Part shown: piece by piece, positions 8,207-17,292 of the stretch
Layout: every line of letters begins with the position of its first letter
How positions within the stretch are numbered: the stretch's first letter is position 1
From: an uncultured Paenibacillus sp.
GTDB lineage: Bacteria > Bacillota > Bacilli > Paenibacillales > Paenibacillaceae
Direction: 5' to 3'
NCBI GenBank assembly: GCA_927443375.1
Contig: CAKMKL010000260.1
Location: 1-37,170, forward strand
DNA length: 37,170 nt
Position numbers and translations under genes: made by a program
Notes under the pieces: model-generated
What the model was told of the DNA's origin: nothing
Seen by the model: only the letters and a program-made list of their open reading frames with translations
Databases searched by the model: none

Positions 8207-8358
8207 TCTATATAAGCTGAAATAAAGGACTACCTAGAGGCAAAAACCAGCGGAGGGGAAGTTTGGAACTGTAGGAGCAATAGCGGCCGGAAGTCCAAAC
8301 ATTCCCCGCAGTCTGCGTACAATGCCGCGAGTAAATCGAAAGTTCAGCTTATATATAG
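8207..8358. repeat. Dispersed hairpin repeat, short copy (copy 1)
   Basis: The ends are inverted: CTATATAAGCTGAA at the left and TTCAGCTTATATATAG at the right. The interior closely matches, in the opposite orientation, the element at 26909-27124. Shared blocks include GAGGGGAAGTTTGGAACTGT and GGCCGGAAGTCCAAACATTC. This copy lacks the inner hairpin of the other copy: the sequence passes from GCAATAGC straight into GGCCGG. It lies between cbiX and the lipid kinase and has no reading frame of note. It could be a MITE-like element or a structured RNA. Confidence 0.85.
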
Positions 8359-8388
8359 TAAAATATATTCGCCGGTTAGTCTCCGACA

Positions 8389-8418
8389 TTGCTTGTAGGG
8401 TGCTGAATTGGGTATAAT
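8389..8418 (+). promoter_or_regulatory. Probable promoter of the lipid kinase gene
   Basis: TTGCTT (8389-8394) and TATAAT (8413-8418) are 18 bases apart, 41 bases before the start codon. Confidence 0.55.
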
Positions 8419-8459
8419 CAGTAAGGTTATCTATTATATAAACAGGTGGCGTTCCGGTA

Positions 8460-9353
8460 ATGAAAACTGCGAGATTGATTTATAATCCCACTTCTGGACG
8501 GGAAGAAATGAAAAAGCGACTCGCCGACATTTTAGACCGGCTGGATATAGGCGGCATTGAAGCAACTTGTCATGCTACAACCGGAGAAGGCGATGCTACT
8601 GCAGCTGCGGCAGAAGCGGTTGAACGCGGATGTTATGATCTGATCATAGCAGCCGGCGGCGACGGCACGCTGAACGAGGTTATTAACGGTATGGCGGAGA
8701 AGCCCAATCTTCCCCCGCTCGGCGTATTGCCGCTGGGTACTACCAATGATTTTGCCCGGGCGATGGGCATTCCGAAGAACTGGGAGGATTCCTGCGATCT
8801 GATTCTGCGCCAGGAGTCGCGCCTGATTGACCTCGGCAAAGCCAACGACCGATACTTCATTAATATAGCCGGCGGCGGCCGCCTGACCGAGCTGACATAC
8901 GAGGTTCCCAGCAGACTCAAGACGATGATGGGACAACTGGCTTACTACCTCAAAGGGATTGAGAAAATGGCCAGCCTGTCACCGCAGGAGCTGTACATCC
9001 GCGCGAACGGCCAGGAGCTGATCCATGACGAGTTCATGCTCTTCCTGATCGCCAACACCAATTCCGTCGGCGGCTTCGAGAAGCTCGCCCCGGATGCGCG
9101 CATCGACGACGGCCTGTTCGACGTTATTTCGGTCAAGAAATGCAACCTTGCGGAGTTCATCCGTCTGGTCACCCTGGCGATCCGCGGCGAGCATCTGCAG
9201 GACAAGAAAGTCGTGTACTTCCGTACCGATGCGATGGAGGTTACTTCTCCGGGATACGTCCAGCTTAACCTGGACGGGGAACTCGGCGGTACGCTGCCGG
9301 GCAAGTTCCAGATTTTGCCGCAGCATTTGCGGATTTTTGCGCAGAATCATTGA
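8460..9353 (+). CDS. dagK: Diacylglycerol/lipid kinase (DagK/DgkB type)
   Basis: A 297-residue member of the diacylglycerol kinase catalytic family. Asn-Pro-x-Ser-Gly is near residue 9, the nucleotide-binding Gly-Gly-Asp-Gly-Thr is at 66-70, and Pro-Leu-Gly-Thr-Thr-Asn-Asp-Phe-Ala-Arg is near 95. The C-terminal half has the expected Asp-Asp-Gly-Leu-Phe-Asp-Val segment. It would phosphorylate diacylglycerol to phosphatidic acid at the membrane, feeding recycled lipid back into phospholipid synthesis. AGGTGG lies ten bases before the ATG. It often neighbours the rlmCD gene in Bacilli, as here. Confidence 0.92.
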   Translation: MKTARLIYNPTSGREEMKKRLADILDRLDIGGIEATCHATTGEGDATAAAAEAVERGCYDLIIAAGGDGTLNEVINGMAEKPNLPPLGVLPLGTTNDFARAMGIPKNWEDSCDLILRQESRLIDLGKANDRYFINIAGGGRLTELTYEVPSRLKTMMGQLAYYLKGIEKMASLSPQELYIRANGQELIHDEFMLFLIANTNSVGGFEKLAPDARIDDGLFDVISVKKCNLAEFIRLVTLAIRGEHLQDKKVVYFRTDAMEVTSPGYVQLNLDGELGGTLPGKFQILPQHLRIFAQNH

Positions 9354-9372
9354 GGGTGGGGAACTTTCGGGG

Positions 9373-9466
9373 ATGCGGCTGATGAGGCCGCATTGTAGGA
9401 CGTTAACATGACAGAAATGCTCCACTTGATTCGTGCGGTGGCCCGCCCGGGTCGGCTGGAGCTTTT
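9373..9466 (+). terminator. Two hairpins between dagK and the rRNA methyltransferase gene
   Basis: ATGCGGC/GCCGCAT (9373-9393) forms a compact stem. A second, larger one pairs GCTCCA (9419-9424) with TGGAGC (9457-9462) and is followed by four T. The second may be a weak terminator or attenuator. Confidence 0.4.
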
Positions 9467-9502
9467 GTATTAGAAGAACACGAAAGAAGTGAAAATATAG
9501 CT

Positions 9503-11050
9503 ATGAGTAAACAACGCAGTGGACGCAGCGCAAGCCGCCGGGAAGGCATGGCGCCTGCCGCCGGACTGCCAGTGAATAAGAATGACGAGGTTATGCTCGA
9601 TATCATCGGCATGACCCATGAAGGTGAAGGGGTAGGCCGGGTAGAAGGCTTTACCCTTTTTGTGTCTGGAGCCCTGCCCGGTGAGAAGGTCCGGGCAAAG
9701 GTGCTTAAGACCAAGAAGCAGTACGGCTACGCCAAACTGCTTGAGATTGTGCAGGCCAGCGGCGACCGAATTGCGCCGCCTTGCCCGATCTACGACCAAT
9801 GCGGCGGCTGCCAGCTGCAGCATATGGATTACACTGCCCAGCTGGCGTGGAAACGCCAGCTGGTGGTGGACAATCTCCAGCGGATCGGGAAGCTGGAGGT
9901 GGCTGGGGCGCCGGGTAGAGGGGCAGAAGGCGGAAGTGCAGCTGATTCTGCAGGGACGGAAAGTGCAGCAGCTGAGGGAGATAGCATGGCGAGTGGAAGT
10001 GCTGCGAGGGCTCAAGTTGATGCTATCATTGTTCAGCCTACCCTGGGTATGGACGAGCCTTGGCGTTACCGCAACAAGGCTCAGGTGCCGATCGGCGTCA
10101 CAGAAGGCGGTCTGGTCGGCGGTTTCTACGCCCGCGGCAGCCACCGGATCGTCGATATGGAGACATGCCTGATTCAGCACGAGCATAACGACGACGTTGT
10201 AGCCGCGGTGAAACGCATCGGCAGAGAGCTCGGCATTTCCGCCTATAATGAAGAAACTGGACGCGGCCTGCTCCGCCACGTTGTCGTGAAGAAAGCCTTC
10301 CGCACCGGCGAAATGATGCTCGTCCTCGTCACGAGCGGCCGCGATATTCCGCATCTGGACGCCTGGCTCGGCAGCATCCGGGAACAGCTGCCGGATGTAG
10401 TCAGCATCTGCCAGAACGTGAACACCCAGCGCACGAATGTGATCTTTGGTAACGAAACCCGTGTCCTGTGGGGCAGAGATGTTATCTACGACTATATTGG
10501 GGATGTGCAGTTCGCCATCTCCGCTCGCTCATTCTATCAGGTGAACCCGGCACAGACTGAGGTGCTGTATGGTAAAACTGTAGAATATGCCGGACTGACT
10601 GGCAACGAAACGGTTATCGATGCCTATTGCGGCATCGGAACGATCTCGCTGTTCTTGGCGCAGCATGCGGCTAAGGTGTACGGCGTAGAGATTGTGCCTG
10701 AAGCTATCGAGGATGCCCGGGGGAATGCCCGGCTTAATCATATGAACAACGTAGTGTTCGAAGTAGGAGCATCCGAGGATGTAATTCCAAACTGGAAAGA
10801 GCAAGGCGTCACGCCGGACGTCATCGTCGTCGATCCACCGCGTAAGGGCTGCGATCCACGGCTGCTGGATACGATCCTGGCAATGAAGCCGGAGCGGGTG
10901 GTGTATGTGTCGTGCAATCCATCGACACTGGCGAGGGATTTGCGGGTGCTGGAGGATGGCGGGTACAAGACAGTGGAGGTCACTCCGGTGGATATGTTCC
11001 CGCATACGGTTCATGTGGAGTCGGTGGCGCTGTTGGTCAGAAAAGACTAA
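9503..11050 (+). CDS. rlmD: 23S rRNA (uracil-C5)-methyltransferase, RlmCD/RlmD (TrmA family)
   Basis: A 515-residue enzyme. It has an N-terminal TRAM domain (about 25-85), a 4Fe-4S cluster region with [10 protein letters not shown] near 94-103, and a later Cys in Met-Glu-Thr-Cys. The SAM-binding motif is Asp-Ala-Tyr-Cys-Gly-Ile-Gly-Thr, followed by Asp-Pro-Pro-Arg-Lys-Gly-Cys. The catalytic Cys is in Val-Ser-Cys-Asn-Pro, and the C-terminal Glu is in His-Val-Glu-Ser. In Gram-positive bacteria this family (RlmCD) modifies two uracils of 23S rRNA. Residues about 134-170 are an unusual Ala/Gly/Ser/Glu-rich insert that lengthens the protein. The ribosome site is weak. Confidence 0.93.
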   Translation: MSKQRSGRSASRREGMAPAAGLPVNKNDEVMLDIIGMTHEGEGVGRVEGFTLFVSGALPGEKVRAKVLKTKKQYGYAKLLEIVQASGDRIAPPCPIYDQCGGCQLQHMDYTAQLAWKRQLVVDNLQRIGKLEVAGAPGRGAEGGSAADSAGTESAAAEGDSMASGSAARAQVDAIIVQPTLGMDEPWRYRNKAQVPIGVTEGGLVGGFYARGSHRIVDMETCLIQHEHNDDVVAAVKRIGRELGISAYNEETGRGLLRHVVVKKAFRTGEMMLVLVTSGRDIPHLDAWLGSIREQLPDVVSICQNVNTQRTNVIFGNETRVLWGRDVIYDYIGDVQFAISARSFYQVNPAQTEVLYGKTVEYAGLTGNETVIDAYCGIGTISLFLAQHAAKVYGVEIVPEAIEDARGNARLNHMNNVVFEVGASEDVIPNWKEQGVTPDVIVVDPPRKGCDPRLLDTILAMKPERVVYVSCNPSTLARDLRVLEDGGYKTVEVTPVDMFPHTVHVESVALLVRKD

Positions 11051-11077
11051 TAGTTGAGGTGTATTAGCGCATACAGC

Positions 11078-11107
11078 AAAGAAGCGGGTACAATCCCGCT
11101 TCTTTTT
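11078..11107. terminator. Bidirectional intrinsic terminator
   Basis: AAAGAAGCGGG and CCCGCTTCTTT form a perfect stem with a TACAAT loop, with A and T runs on the two sides. It can end both the methyltransferase (+) and the converging reductase gene (-). Confidence 0.9.
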
Positions 11108-11120
11108 CAATAGCTTTGGA

Positions 11121-12035
11121 TTATTCATTGTTTTCCAATGCGGCAGTAAGACGTGGTAAAGATATACCTAACTTTGTTGCTTCTCTCACAACTTCAATTA
11201 CCGCAAAGCCTGCTTTACTATTGTTGTATTCGATGAAAAGTCGTGGTAAGCTGCCCTTCGCAAAAATAACCTTGTTAAAAAGCGTACCGAGAAGTGCGGG
11301 TGGAATCTTAGTCAACAGTAGAGAAATCATATCAATTTTTGCACCTCTTGCTTTAAGTACAGGGATGATTTCCCTCATGTTCTTACCAACATTTACGAAT
11401 GAGTCCCTATCATTCATGAGTGCTGGAAAACTTCCGCATCTCAACACCTCGGTCTCCATAGCCGCGTTCATGGCAAAGTGATTCCATAGCCAGTTTTCCA
11501 TATCTTTTATCCAACTAATTTTAAAATGGGCACTTTCAAATAGTTCTTTGACCTTGTTGTTAATAGATTCAGTGCCTACCCGTGGTTTTTCCAAAAATAG
11601 CATTTTCAAAAAGCCACCTCTAAGCCTATTGTCCGCAATGCCGCCGCCTCCTCCCGGAAACCCAAAGACAACATTGTTCATAGACAACGGTGAGATTGAT
11701 GATTTCAAATCTTGCCAAACGTTATTGAATAATAGGACAGGGGCGGTTCCAGCAACAGTTGATAGCAATTGTGCTGCTCCTGGAAGTTGTTCCGTGTTGA
11801 CACTCACAATAATGAGATCATAATTCGGGCTCAGCTCCTCATGCAGTTTGACGTTCCAGCTTTCTTTTATTAGCTGTTTCCCTCTTCGTGCGTCCCACAT
11901 ATCAAGCTCTATGTTGCTTCCGAAGGTTTCTTTTCTCCCTTTTCTAACGTAAAACTCAACTGCATGCCCTGCCTTTTCAAAGGCCCAAGCATATTGGGTT
12001 GATATTACACCTCTACCGAAGAATAAAATTCTCAT
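11121..12035 (-). CDS. Ketopantoate reductase family (PanE/ApbA-like) oxidoreductase
   Basis: About 304 residues from the ATG at 12035, which follows TAGGAGGCTAT, an ideal ribosome site. The N-terminus is a Rossmann fold (Arg-Ile-Leu-Phe-Phe-Gly-Arg-Gly-Val-Ile), with a Val-Arg-Lys-Gly-Arg-Lys segment after strand 2 that suggests NADP(H). The middle has Phe-Gly-Phe-Pro-Gly-Gly-Gly-Gly, and the C-terminal half is helical, as in 6-phosphogluconate-dehydrogenase-like proteins. The sequence is AT-richer than the flanking housekeeping genes, which suggests acquisition. It is probably a member of a subfamily found beside TetR regulators rather than the real pantothenate enzyme. An insertion sequence starts only 20 bases upstream of its ATG and separates it from the tetR gene at 13658. 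Confidence 0.8.
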   Translation of the reverse strand: MRILFFGRGVISTQYAWAFEKAGHAVEFYVRKGRKETFGSNIELDMWDARRGKQLIKESWNVKLHEELSPNYDLIIVSVNTEQLPGAAQLLSTVAGTAPVLLFNNVWQDLKSSISPLSMNNVVFGFPGGGGGIADNRLRGGFLKMLFLEKPRVGTESINNKVKELFESAHFKISWIKDMENWLWNHFAMNAAMETEVLRCGSFPALMNDRDSFVNVGKNMREIIPVLKARGAKIDMISLLLTKIPPALLGTLFNKVIFAKGSLPRLFIEYNNSKAGFAVIEVVREATKLGISLPRLTAALENNE

Positions 12036-12054
12036 ATAGCCTCCTAAAAATATA

Positions 12055-13525
12055 ATAGCCTCTCGGCATTCGCCGAGGCTTGTGAGACAAGGGTTTTCCC
12101 GTCCCATCAGATGTAACTTCCTCCTACTTTTGTAGGGGGATTATTTATTTCAGCCACACTTCAAATTGGAAAAAATCATTGAAGATTGAGGCTTATTTCT
12201 TAAAAAAGTCCTTGACTTTTCATTCATTTTTCCAAAATCGCGGGGTAAGGGGGTAGGTACCTTTTACGACTTCTTCGCCCGTTTCTGGAACGGCTCCGCT
12301 CCAAACTGGAGACCTAAGCGTCAACCCAAACGCAAGCGTAAACCCAAGAGGGGCAAGAAGGGAGAAAAAGCGCCAACCGCCACTCCCGGCAGAATCAAGC
12401 GCCTGGTGGAATGGTTTCTTCGTCATCCTCAGAAGGTTCACTCTCTGCCCGCAGACCGTCTCTTTGCTTTCTTCCAAACTCAGTTTCTTTCAGTTTCTGC
12501 AAGCCTCGGAATCCTCGGGGATCTTTCGGCATTGACCACGGCCGGTGATGGCACACCACTCGTGACCTCCGTTTATCCCCGAAGTACTCCGGCTTGTCTT
12601 TGCCGTGCCCGCGGTATCCTTGTCTGCAGCCATCCTCGTCTGTATTCCCAGCCCGACTGCGACTCCGGCTGGGACAGCGCACGCGAAAGATACTTTAATG
12701 GTTACCACCTGTACATGTTCTCTGCGGCGGATAGCCCCTACGATTTGCCTCTCTATCCCCGGCTGCATCCTGCCTCTCAGCATGATGGGGTCAGCCTGGT
12801 CCGGAGTGCGACCGAATTTCAGCAACGATTCACCTTGGGCACCGTGAATAAAATACTCCTGGCTGCTCATGATACGGAAGCGATTTACACGCTTCTGGAT
12901 ACCCAGCAGATTGAGCCTTTTATTGATCTCAACCCTAGAGGCGCGAAACCTGTGACCGTGGGTGAAATCATGATTTCACCCACCGGGGTTCCGATTTGTC
13001 CGAACGGCAACGAAATGAAGTCCAACGGCTTCGACAAGTCCCAAAACCGCCGGAAATGGCGCTGTTCTCCCACCTGCGGATGTTCCACCGCCAAGTACGG
13101 CCGAACCTACCACACGTTCAGCCGCGACAATCTCCGTATGTTCCCGAAGACGCTTCGCGGGTCCGAGAAGTGGAAGCTGATTTACAAGCGCCGCACCTCT
13201 GTCGAGCGTTCCAACAAACGGGAGAAGCTCGATTACAAGCTCGAAGCCGGTCGGCACCGTTCCACTAAGATGTGGTACATTCGTACCTATGGCATTATGA
13301 TCTGCCAACATATGCACGCCTGGTACCGGAGTCAAAAAGAAGAATGGGATCTTTTGAAAGACGTCTTTCGTCCTTTTTTAACCTAATTTTTTTAAAAGCT
13401 TGGGATCTCAAGGGAGAGGTCTGCCCTTTTTTGAAACTGACTTTCATCTTCCATCTTTTCCAGCTCTGTTCTTCTGTTTTCTCTGCCTCAGCCTTATAAC
13501 AGGGCTCGTTATTCCGAGAGGCTAT
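12055..13525. mobile_element. Insertion sequence, ~1.47 kb, with terminal inverted repeats and TATA duplication
   Basis: The ends are exact inverted repeats: ATAGCCTCTCGG at 12055-12066 and its complement CCGAGAGGCTAT at 13514-13525. Both are flanked by TATA (12051-12054 and 13526-13529), a likely 4-bp palindromic target duplication. The interior encodes a DDE transposase (12182-13386) on the plus strand. A 4-bp palindromic target and this transposase type suggest IS1182 or a related family, but I am not sure. It sits between the reductase and tetR genes, next to the reductase ribosome site. Confidence 0.75.
12182..13386 (+). pseudogene. Damaged DDE transposase of the insertion sequence
   Basis: The open part from about 12241 to 13386 encodes Gly-Val-Gly-Thr-Phe-Tyr-Asp-Phe-Phe, a very basic linker, and a catalytic core. 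Core residues are Asp in Gly-Asp-Gly-Thr-Pro, Asp in Ile-Asp-Leu-Asn-Pro-Arg and Glu in Ser-Val-Glu-Arg-Ser-Asn-Lys-Arg. A Cys-rich insert precedes the last of these. Upstream, matching sequence (Ala-Tyr-Phe-Leu-Lys-Lys ... Gln-Asn-Arg-Gly) continues in another frame, with the switch in the G-run at 12240-12245, which suggests a frameshift. No convincing start codon or N-terminal domain is seen before about 12180. The element is therefore probably inactive unless it uses programmed frameshifting. Confidence 0.7.
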
Positions 13526-13552
13526 TATATATTAATGCTTGCTAATCATCAA

Positions 13553-13569
13553 ACAACGTGTTGTATAAT
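13553..13569 (+). promoter_or_regulatory. -10 box and dyad upstream of tetR
   Basis: A TATAAT at 13564-13569 overlaps a short dyad (ACAAC, two bases, GTTGT; 13553-13564). The dyad could be an autoregulatory TetR site. The -35 region is poor. Confidence 0.4.
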
Positions 13570-13657
13570 GTTATTGTATAGATTCACTATAAGGTCATCA
13601 ACCATCAGATTTTTAATATCTGTCGTATAAACAATTGAACAGAAATGGAGACAAATA

Positions 13658-14233
13658 ATGAATAAGCAACCTGAAATTACGGACAAAACACGGCAAACAT
13701 TTATAAATGTATTCTGTGATTTATATAGTCAAAAACCAATTGAAAAAATATCTGTTCAAGAGATTGCTAACCAATCAGGATATAACCGCAGTACATTCTA
13801 TCAATACTTTACGGATATCTATGCGTTGTTGGACTGCGTTGAAGAGCGTGTTTTGAAATCCATTAACGAGGAAATGGCAACCAGAGAGTTTTCTACACAT
13901 ACTTTCCAAGATGCACTTCAATGCTTGGAAAATGTAGAGGAAATTTCAGTGCTTAAAGCTATCTTGGGAGACTATGGTTCTGTTCATTTTGTTGAACGCC
14001 TGAAAAGAGAAATTCCCTTTGAGAGATTGATTGTGGACTTTCCTACAAATGATGTCTTAGCGCCATACATCATTGAGTTTTACATATCCACTTTAATATC
14101 TATGTTTCGCCTATGGATACGCAACGACAAGGATCTATCATCGGAAGAATTGGTCAAGTTAATAGATGGCCTATTTACAAGTGGAATAACACCGTATCCT
14201 ATCTTTGGCACGGTCAATCCGCGGCGCCTTTAG
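13658..14233 (+). CDS. TetR/AcrR-family transcriptional regulator
   Basis: 191 residues. The N-terminal helix-turn-helix lies at about 24-62, with Ile-Ser-Val-Gln-Glu-Ile-Ala-Asn-Gln-Ser-Gly and Arg-Ser-Thr-Phe-Tyr-Gln-Tyr-Phe, the classic TetR recognition helix. The C-terminal part is helical and AT-rich, consistent with ligand-binding domains of acquired regulators. ATGGAGAC precedes the ATG. Its likely target is the reductase gene on the other side of the insertion sequence, with which it was probably divergently transcribed before the insertion (inference). Confidence 0.88.
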   Translation: MNKQPEITDKTRQTFINVFCDLYSQKPIEKISVQEIANQSGYNRSTFYQYFTDIYALLDCVEERVLKSINEEMATREFSTHTFQDALQCLENVEEISVLKAILGDYGSVHFVERLKREIPFERLIVDFPTNDVLAPYIIEFYISTLISMFRLWIRNDKDLSSEELVKLIDGLFTSGITPYPIFGTVNPRRL

Positions 14234-14314
14234 TCGTCCCGTATTTGTTCATTGGTTTATAAGGTTTATTGAGTACCGGACTCGGAGTGGGGCTTCAACA
14301 AACACAACATAACA

Positions 14315-14357
14315 AATAGACCGCATGCCTTTGCCGGCAGTGCGGTCTATTGTTTTT
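14315..14357. terminator. Bidirectional intrinsic terminator
   Basis: AATAGACCGCA (14315-14325) pairs perfectly with TGCGGTCTATT (14341-14351), followed by GTTTTT. It separates tetR (+) from the converging TPR-like gene (-). Confidence 0.88.
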
Positions 14358-14394
14358 ATTGGACAGCAGCGATGCGACGGAACAGGAACACATT

Positions 14395-15453
14395 CTACAA
14401 TCGTTGCAGGAGTGCGGTATAGTAATCGTTACCATTTCGCTTATCCAGTTTTTCCGCTGTGGCGAGAGCGTCTTGCTGGAAGTGCTTCGCAAGCAGCGTT
14501 ACCTCCCCGGACTGATGCTCACACGGGTGTCCTGCCGGAAGCTTGACCTGGAACCGGATGGATTCTCCCGCCAGCTGTCGGAACAACTTGGCCGAATAGG
14601 CGTTGAATATCATCCGGTCGACCGGGTTCTCATGATCGAGAGAGGAGGCGATATACTCTTCAAAGACCTCCAGCGCCTTGATTGGATCCGTCAAGGTCAG
14701 GTAACCGATGTGCTCTCCCTGATGATACAGAAAATCGCGGTTACCCCTTACTAACTTGAAGCCTTTCTTCTGAAGCTTATCTGCTTCCTGCTGACGGCCC
14801 GTCCGCAAGAGAGGGAACAGCACCTTCGTGATGGTCACATGAGGCACCTCGCCGCAGCTCATTTTACCTTTGAGAATCGGCTCGGCCGCCTTCACGGTTC
14901 CTTCGTCATCTCCCCGCTTTGCCAGAAATTCGACAAGTCGGTTTTGCTCACAGGCCGGACAATCGCTCATCTCATCCAGATCCATGGACTGTACGATATC
15001 CCATTCTGCCTGAGAATTGTCCAGCTCTCCAAACTCCGCGAAGATGTGCGCCCGGTAGTAGTGATAGGAACGGCTGCTATAGCCTTCGGCTGCAAAACGG
15101 ATCTTCATGTCCTCCAGCAGGTTCTCGATCTGAACACGGCTAATTTCTGGAAAAGAAGTGATGCGATCCAGAACCCACTTGTAGGACCACAGCAGGGTGA
15201 AGCTATCAAACCGGTCCGGATTTTTGTCATACTGTCCCAATTGCCAGGAAAAGGCGACCAGCGCCTTCATTGGATAGCCGTGGAAGCTGCCCGTCTCTAC
15301 GATTTCGCTGCGTGCCTCAAAGCCCTGATCGAGATCTCCTGCGGCATCTGCCACCCGTACCGCCTGCTCCAGCAGTTCCAGCTTAGCCTTTCCGCCTGGC
15401 ATGTCATAGGCTTCGTCCATCAGCTCTTCAAAACTCATTCCGGTAAGGTTCAT
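14395..15453 (-). CDS. Helical-repeat (TPR-like) protein coupled to the Hsp90-family gene
   Basis: A 352-residue protein I do not recognise by name. It is largely alpha-helical with repeated pairs of Ala/Leu-rich amphipathic helices of about 30-40 residues (for example around residues 15-60 and 215-310), which suggests TPR-like solenoid repeats. A Cys-Pro-Ala-Cys sits near residue 164. There is no signal or membrane segment, so it is cytoplasmic. Its ATG directly follows the TAA of the Hsp90-family gene, and GGAGGCG inside that gene serves as its ribosome site, so translation is coupled. In eukaryotes TPR proteins are standard Hsp90 co-chaperones; a similar partnership here is an inference. 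Confidence 0.72.
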   Translation of the reverse strand: MNLTGMSFEELMDEAYDMPGGKAKLELLEQAVRVADAAGDLDQGFEARSEIVETGSFHGYPMKALVAFSWQLGQYDKNPDRFDSFTLLWSYKWVLDRITSFPEISRVQIENLLEDMKIRFAAEGYSSRSYHYYRAHIFAEFGELDNSQAEWDIVQSMDLDEMSDCPACEQNRLVEFLAKRGDDEGTVKAAEPILKGKMSCGEVPHVTITKVLFPLLRTGRQQEADKLQKKGFKLVRGNRDFLYHQGEHIGYLTLTDPIKALEVFEEYIASSLDHENPVDRMIFNAYSAKLFRQLAGESIRFQVKLPAGHPCEHQSGEVTLLAKHFQQDALATAEKLDKRNGNDYYTALLQRL

Positions 15454-17292
15454 TTATTCGCCTCCTCCTGTGGAATGACTGGCCGTCATACCCCAATCAA
15501 TAAATTGAATGATACCTTTGTTCAAAAGCGCTGTCTCTTGGCGGTTCATCGGATAATGTCCCATCATCAGCGCATTACAGTACAGCATCTCGATAATGGT
15601 AGGCAGCATTGCCTTGTGCGCCGGATGAAATGCCCGCTCAATGACAGGATTGTTCAGGTTAAAATAAAGCGTTGCGTATGCTGTATCTTTTAACGTAGCG
15701 CCCAGGCTGCCCAGAACGGAGGACAGAGCGTCGGTGCTCACTTCTTTGGTTGCCTCCATAACACGCCATTGAGCGGACTCCTGGGACAGCGTGTAGAGTA
15801 CAGGAATCTCCTCTGGCTTGAAGCGGCGAAGCTGCACCTGGCAGCGGAATTTCTGCAGCACACTATCTGCCAATCTTACGGATTCATAGTAGTCAAGCCG
15901 CTCTTGGGGTGTAATATCGGTAAAGGATAACGACACCTCCTCCGGCAGCAGGCGCTCCGTCTGCACGTCCGGGTCAATTAGGGGCAGCAGGGACAGCAGC
16001 TCGGCATCATAAATATATCCGCCATTCACCACCAGCATGGATTGGGCCGAAGCCACATGGGTAATCTGACGGTACTCGTCCAGAGTAGCAGTAAAGTAAA
16101 GGGGGGACTGCTGCTTCAGCTCGCCAAGCGGCTTTGTGCCAAACGTGCTCTCAAACGGGAGCCACTCGTGAATAATGGAGTAGAAGGACGAATCTTCCAC
16201 GGCGAGAGCCTTCATGGATAAGGCATGCAGCGATATAAGGGATTGCAGGCGATCCGGATCATACTCCGCCATCCTCATCAATTCCTGACGAATGGTGCTC
16301 CCCAGTTCTTCCCGCACCTGCTCCAGCTGGACGTTCTCATAGAAATGCTCCCGGGAAGCGGTCGGCTGCAGCTCATCGGTCCAGATCATGCATTTGACGA
16401 AGAACGCCCAGTCCGGCAGGACATTGTCGGCGGCTTCGGAGACCAGCATGTGCTTCAAGTACACCCGATGATTGCGTTTGGCGCCCAAGTTCACTGCCTG
16501 CGGCAGGATGAAGGCGATGCCTCCCGTCCGGCCGGAGGAGGTATGCAGAGGAATGAAATCGCGGAACGTCTCCCCAAGTACCTGCTTACCAAAGGCCAGC
16601 ACCTCGCTGCGATGCTTCCGGGCCAGTTGCGGATCTTTGACCCAAGACGGGGAAGGCGGATTAATCAAGCGAGTGGTTTGATTGGACACCAATTGGATGG
16701 GATAAGGCAGCAGGGCTCCATAATGGAACAGCCATTCTTGCAGATTGTCTTCCTTGAAGTACGGCTCGGATCCTTCTTTGCAACGCAAAAAAACTTTGGT
16801 TCCCGGAGCATGTATCCCTTCTAGCTTGCGGATCGTATAGGTTCCATCCGGCTTCCCGCGCCATTCCAGTGCAGGTCCGCCCTTGGCGGATTGGGTAACC
16901 ATGACGATATCGTCACTCACCATAAAGCAAGACAAGAGCCCGATACCAAACCGCCCGATAAAAGAGGTATTGGTCTGGAGAAAGTCCTCGCCCCGCTTGG
17001 AGGATTGTCCGATCATTGCCAGGAACTCATGAATTTCCGACTCGTCTAAGCCGATCCCGTTATCTTCTACTAATAAGGTCGCCCCGGTTGAAGTCTCGCT
17101 TACCTCGATATGAATTCTGCCCTCGTATCCACTTTGGGAATAAGCCTGCCGTGCAGTAATCGCGTCTACGCCATTTTGCAGCAGCTCCCTCAAGAATACC
17201 TTCGGGCTGCTATACAAATGGTTGGATAAAATGTTGATCATACCGCTTAAGTTGACCTGAAAACGATAGGTATCCTGGGTTTGATTATTCAT
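15454..17292 (-). CDS. Divergent Hsp90 (HtpG-like) family ATPase
   Basis: 612 residues, close to bacterial HtpG length. The N-terminal GHKL ATPase has Arg-Glu-Leu-Leu-Gln-Asn (Glu36, Asn40), Asp77-Asn-Gly-Ile-Gly, and Gly113-Arg-Phe-Gly-Ile-Gly. The middle domain keeps Ala-Ser-Arg-Glu at 312-315, equivalent to the catalytic-loop Ser-Arg-Glu of HtpG. The C-terminal dimerisation region is poorly conserved and ends Ser-Thr-Gly-Gly-Gly-Glu, without a MEEVD tail. These variant motifs place it in the separate prokaryotic HSP90 family rather than canonical HtpG. GGAGAAC precedes the ATG. It is a protein-remodelling ATPase whose clients are unknown; the coupled TPR-like gene is the obvious candidate partner. 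Confidence 0.85.
   Translation of the reverse strand: MNNQTQDTYRFQVNLSGMINILSNHLYSSPKVFLRELLQNGVDAITARQAYSQSGYEGRIHIEVSETSTGATLLVEDNGIGLDESEIHEFLAMIGQSSKRGEDFLQTNTSFIGRFGIGLLSCFMVSDDIVMVTQSAKGGPALEWRGKPDGTYTIRKLEGIHAPGTKVFLRCKEGSEPYFKEDNLQEWLFHYGALLPYPIQLVSNQTTRLINPPSPSWVKDPQLARKHRSEVLAFGKQVLGETFRDFIPLHTSSGRTGGIAFILPQAVNLGAKRNHRVYLKHMLVSEAADNVLPDWAFFVKCMIWTDELQPTASREHFYENVQLEQVREELGSTIRQELMRMAEYDPDRLQSLISLHALSMKALAVEDSSFYSIIHEWLPFESTFGTKPLGELKQQSPLYFTATLDEYRQITHVASAQSMLVVNGGYIYDAELLSLLPLIDPDVQTERLLPEEVSLSFTDITPQERLDYYESVRLADSVLQKFRCQVQLRRFKPEEIPVLYTLSQESAQWRVMEATKEVSTDALSSVLGSLGATLKDTAYATLYFNLNNPVIERAFHPAHKAMLPTIIEMLYCNALMMGHYPMNRQETALLNKGIIQFIDWGMTASHSTGGGE

Noticed and set aside
9470..10354. 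Minus-strand open frame (294 codons) opposite the rRNA methyltransferase
   Set aside because: It is the antisense of well-conserved catalytic motifs and its composition is not protein-like.
14839..15693. Plus-strand open frame (284 codons) across the TPR-like and Hsp90 genes
   Set aside because: It spans the junction of two coupled genes on the other strand; His/Cys-rich shadow composition.
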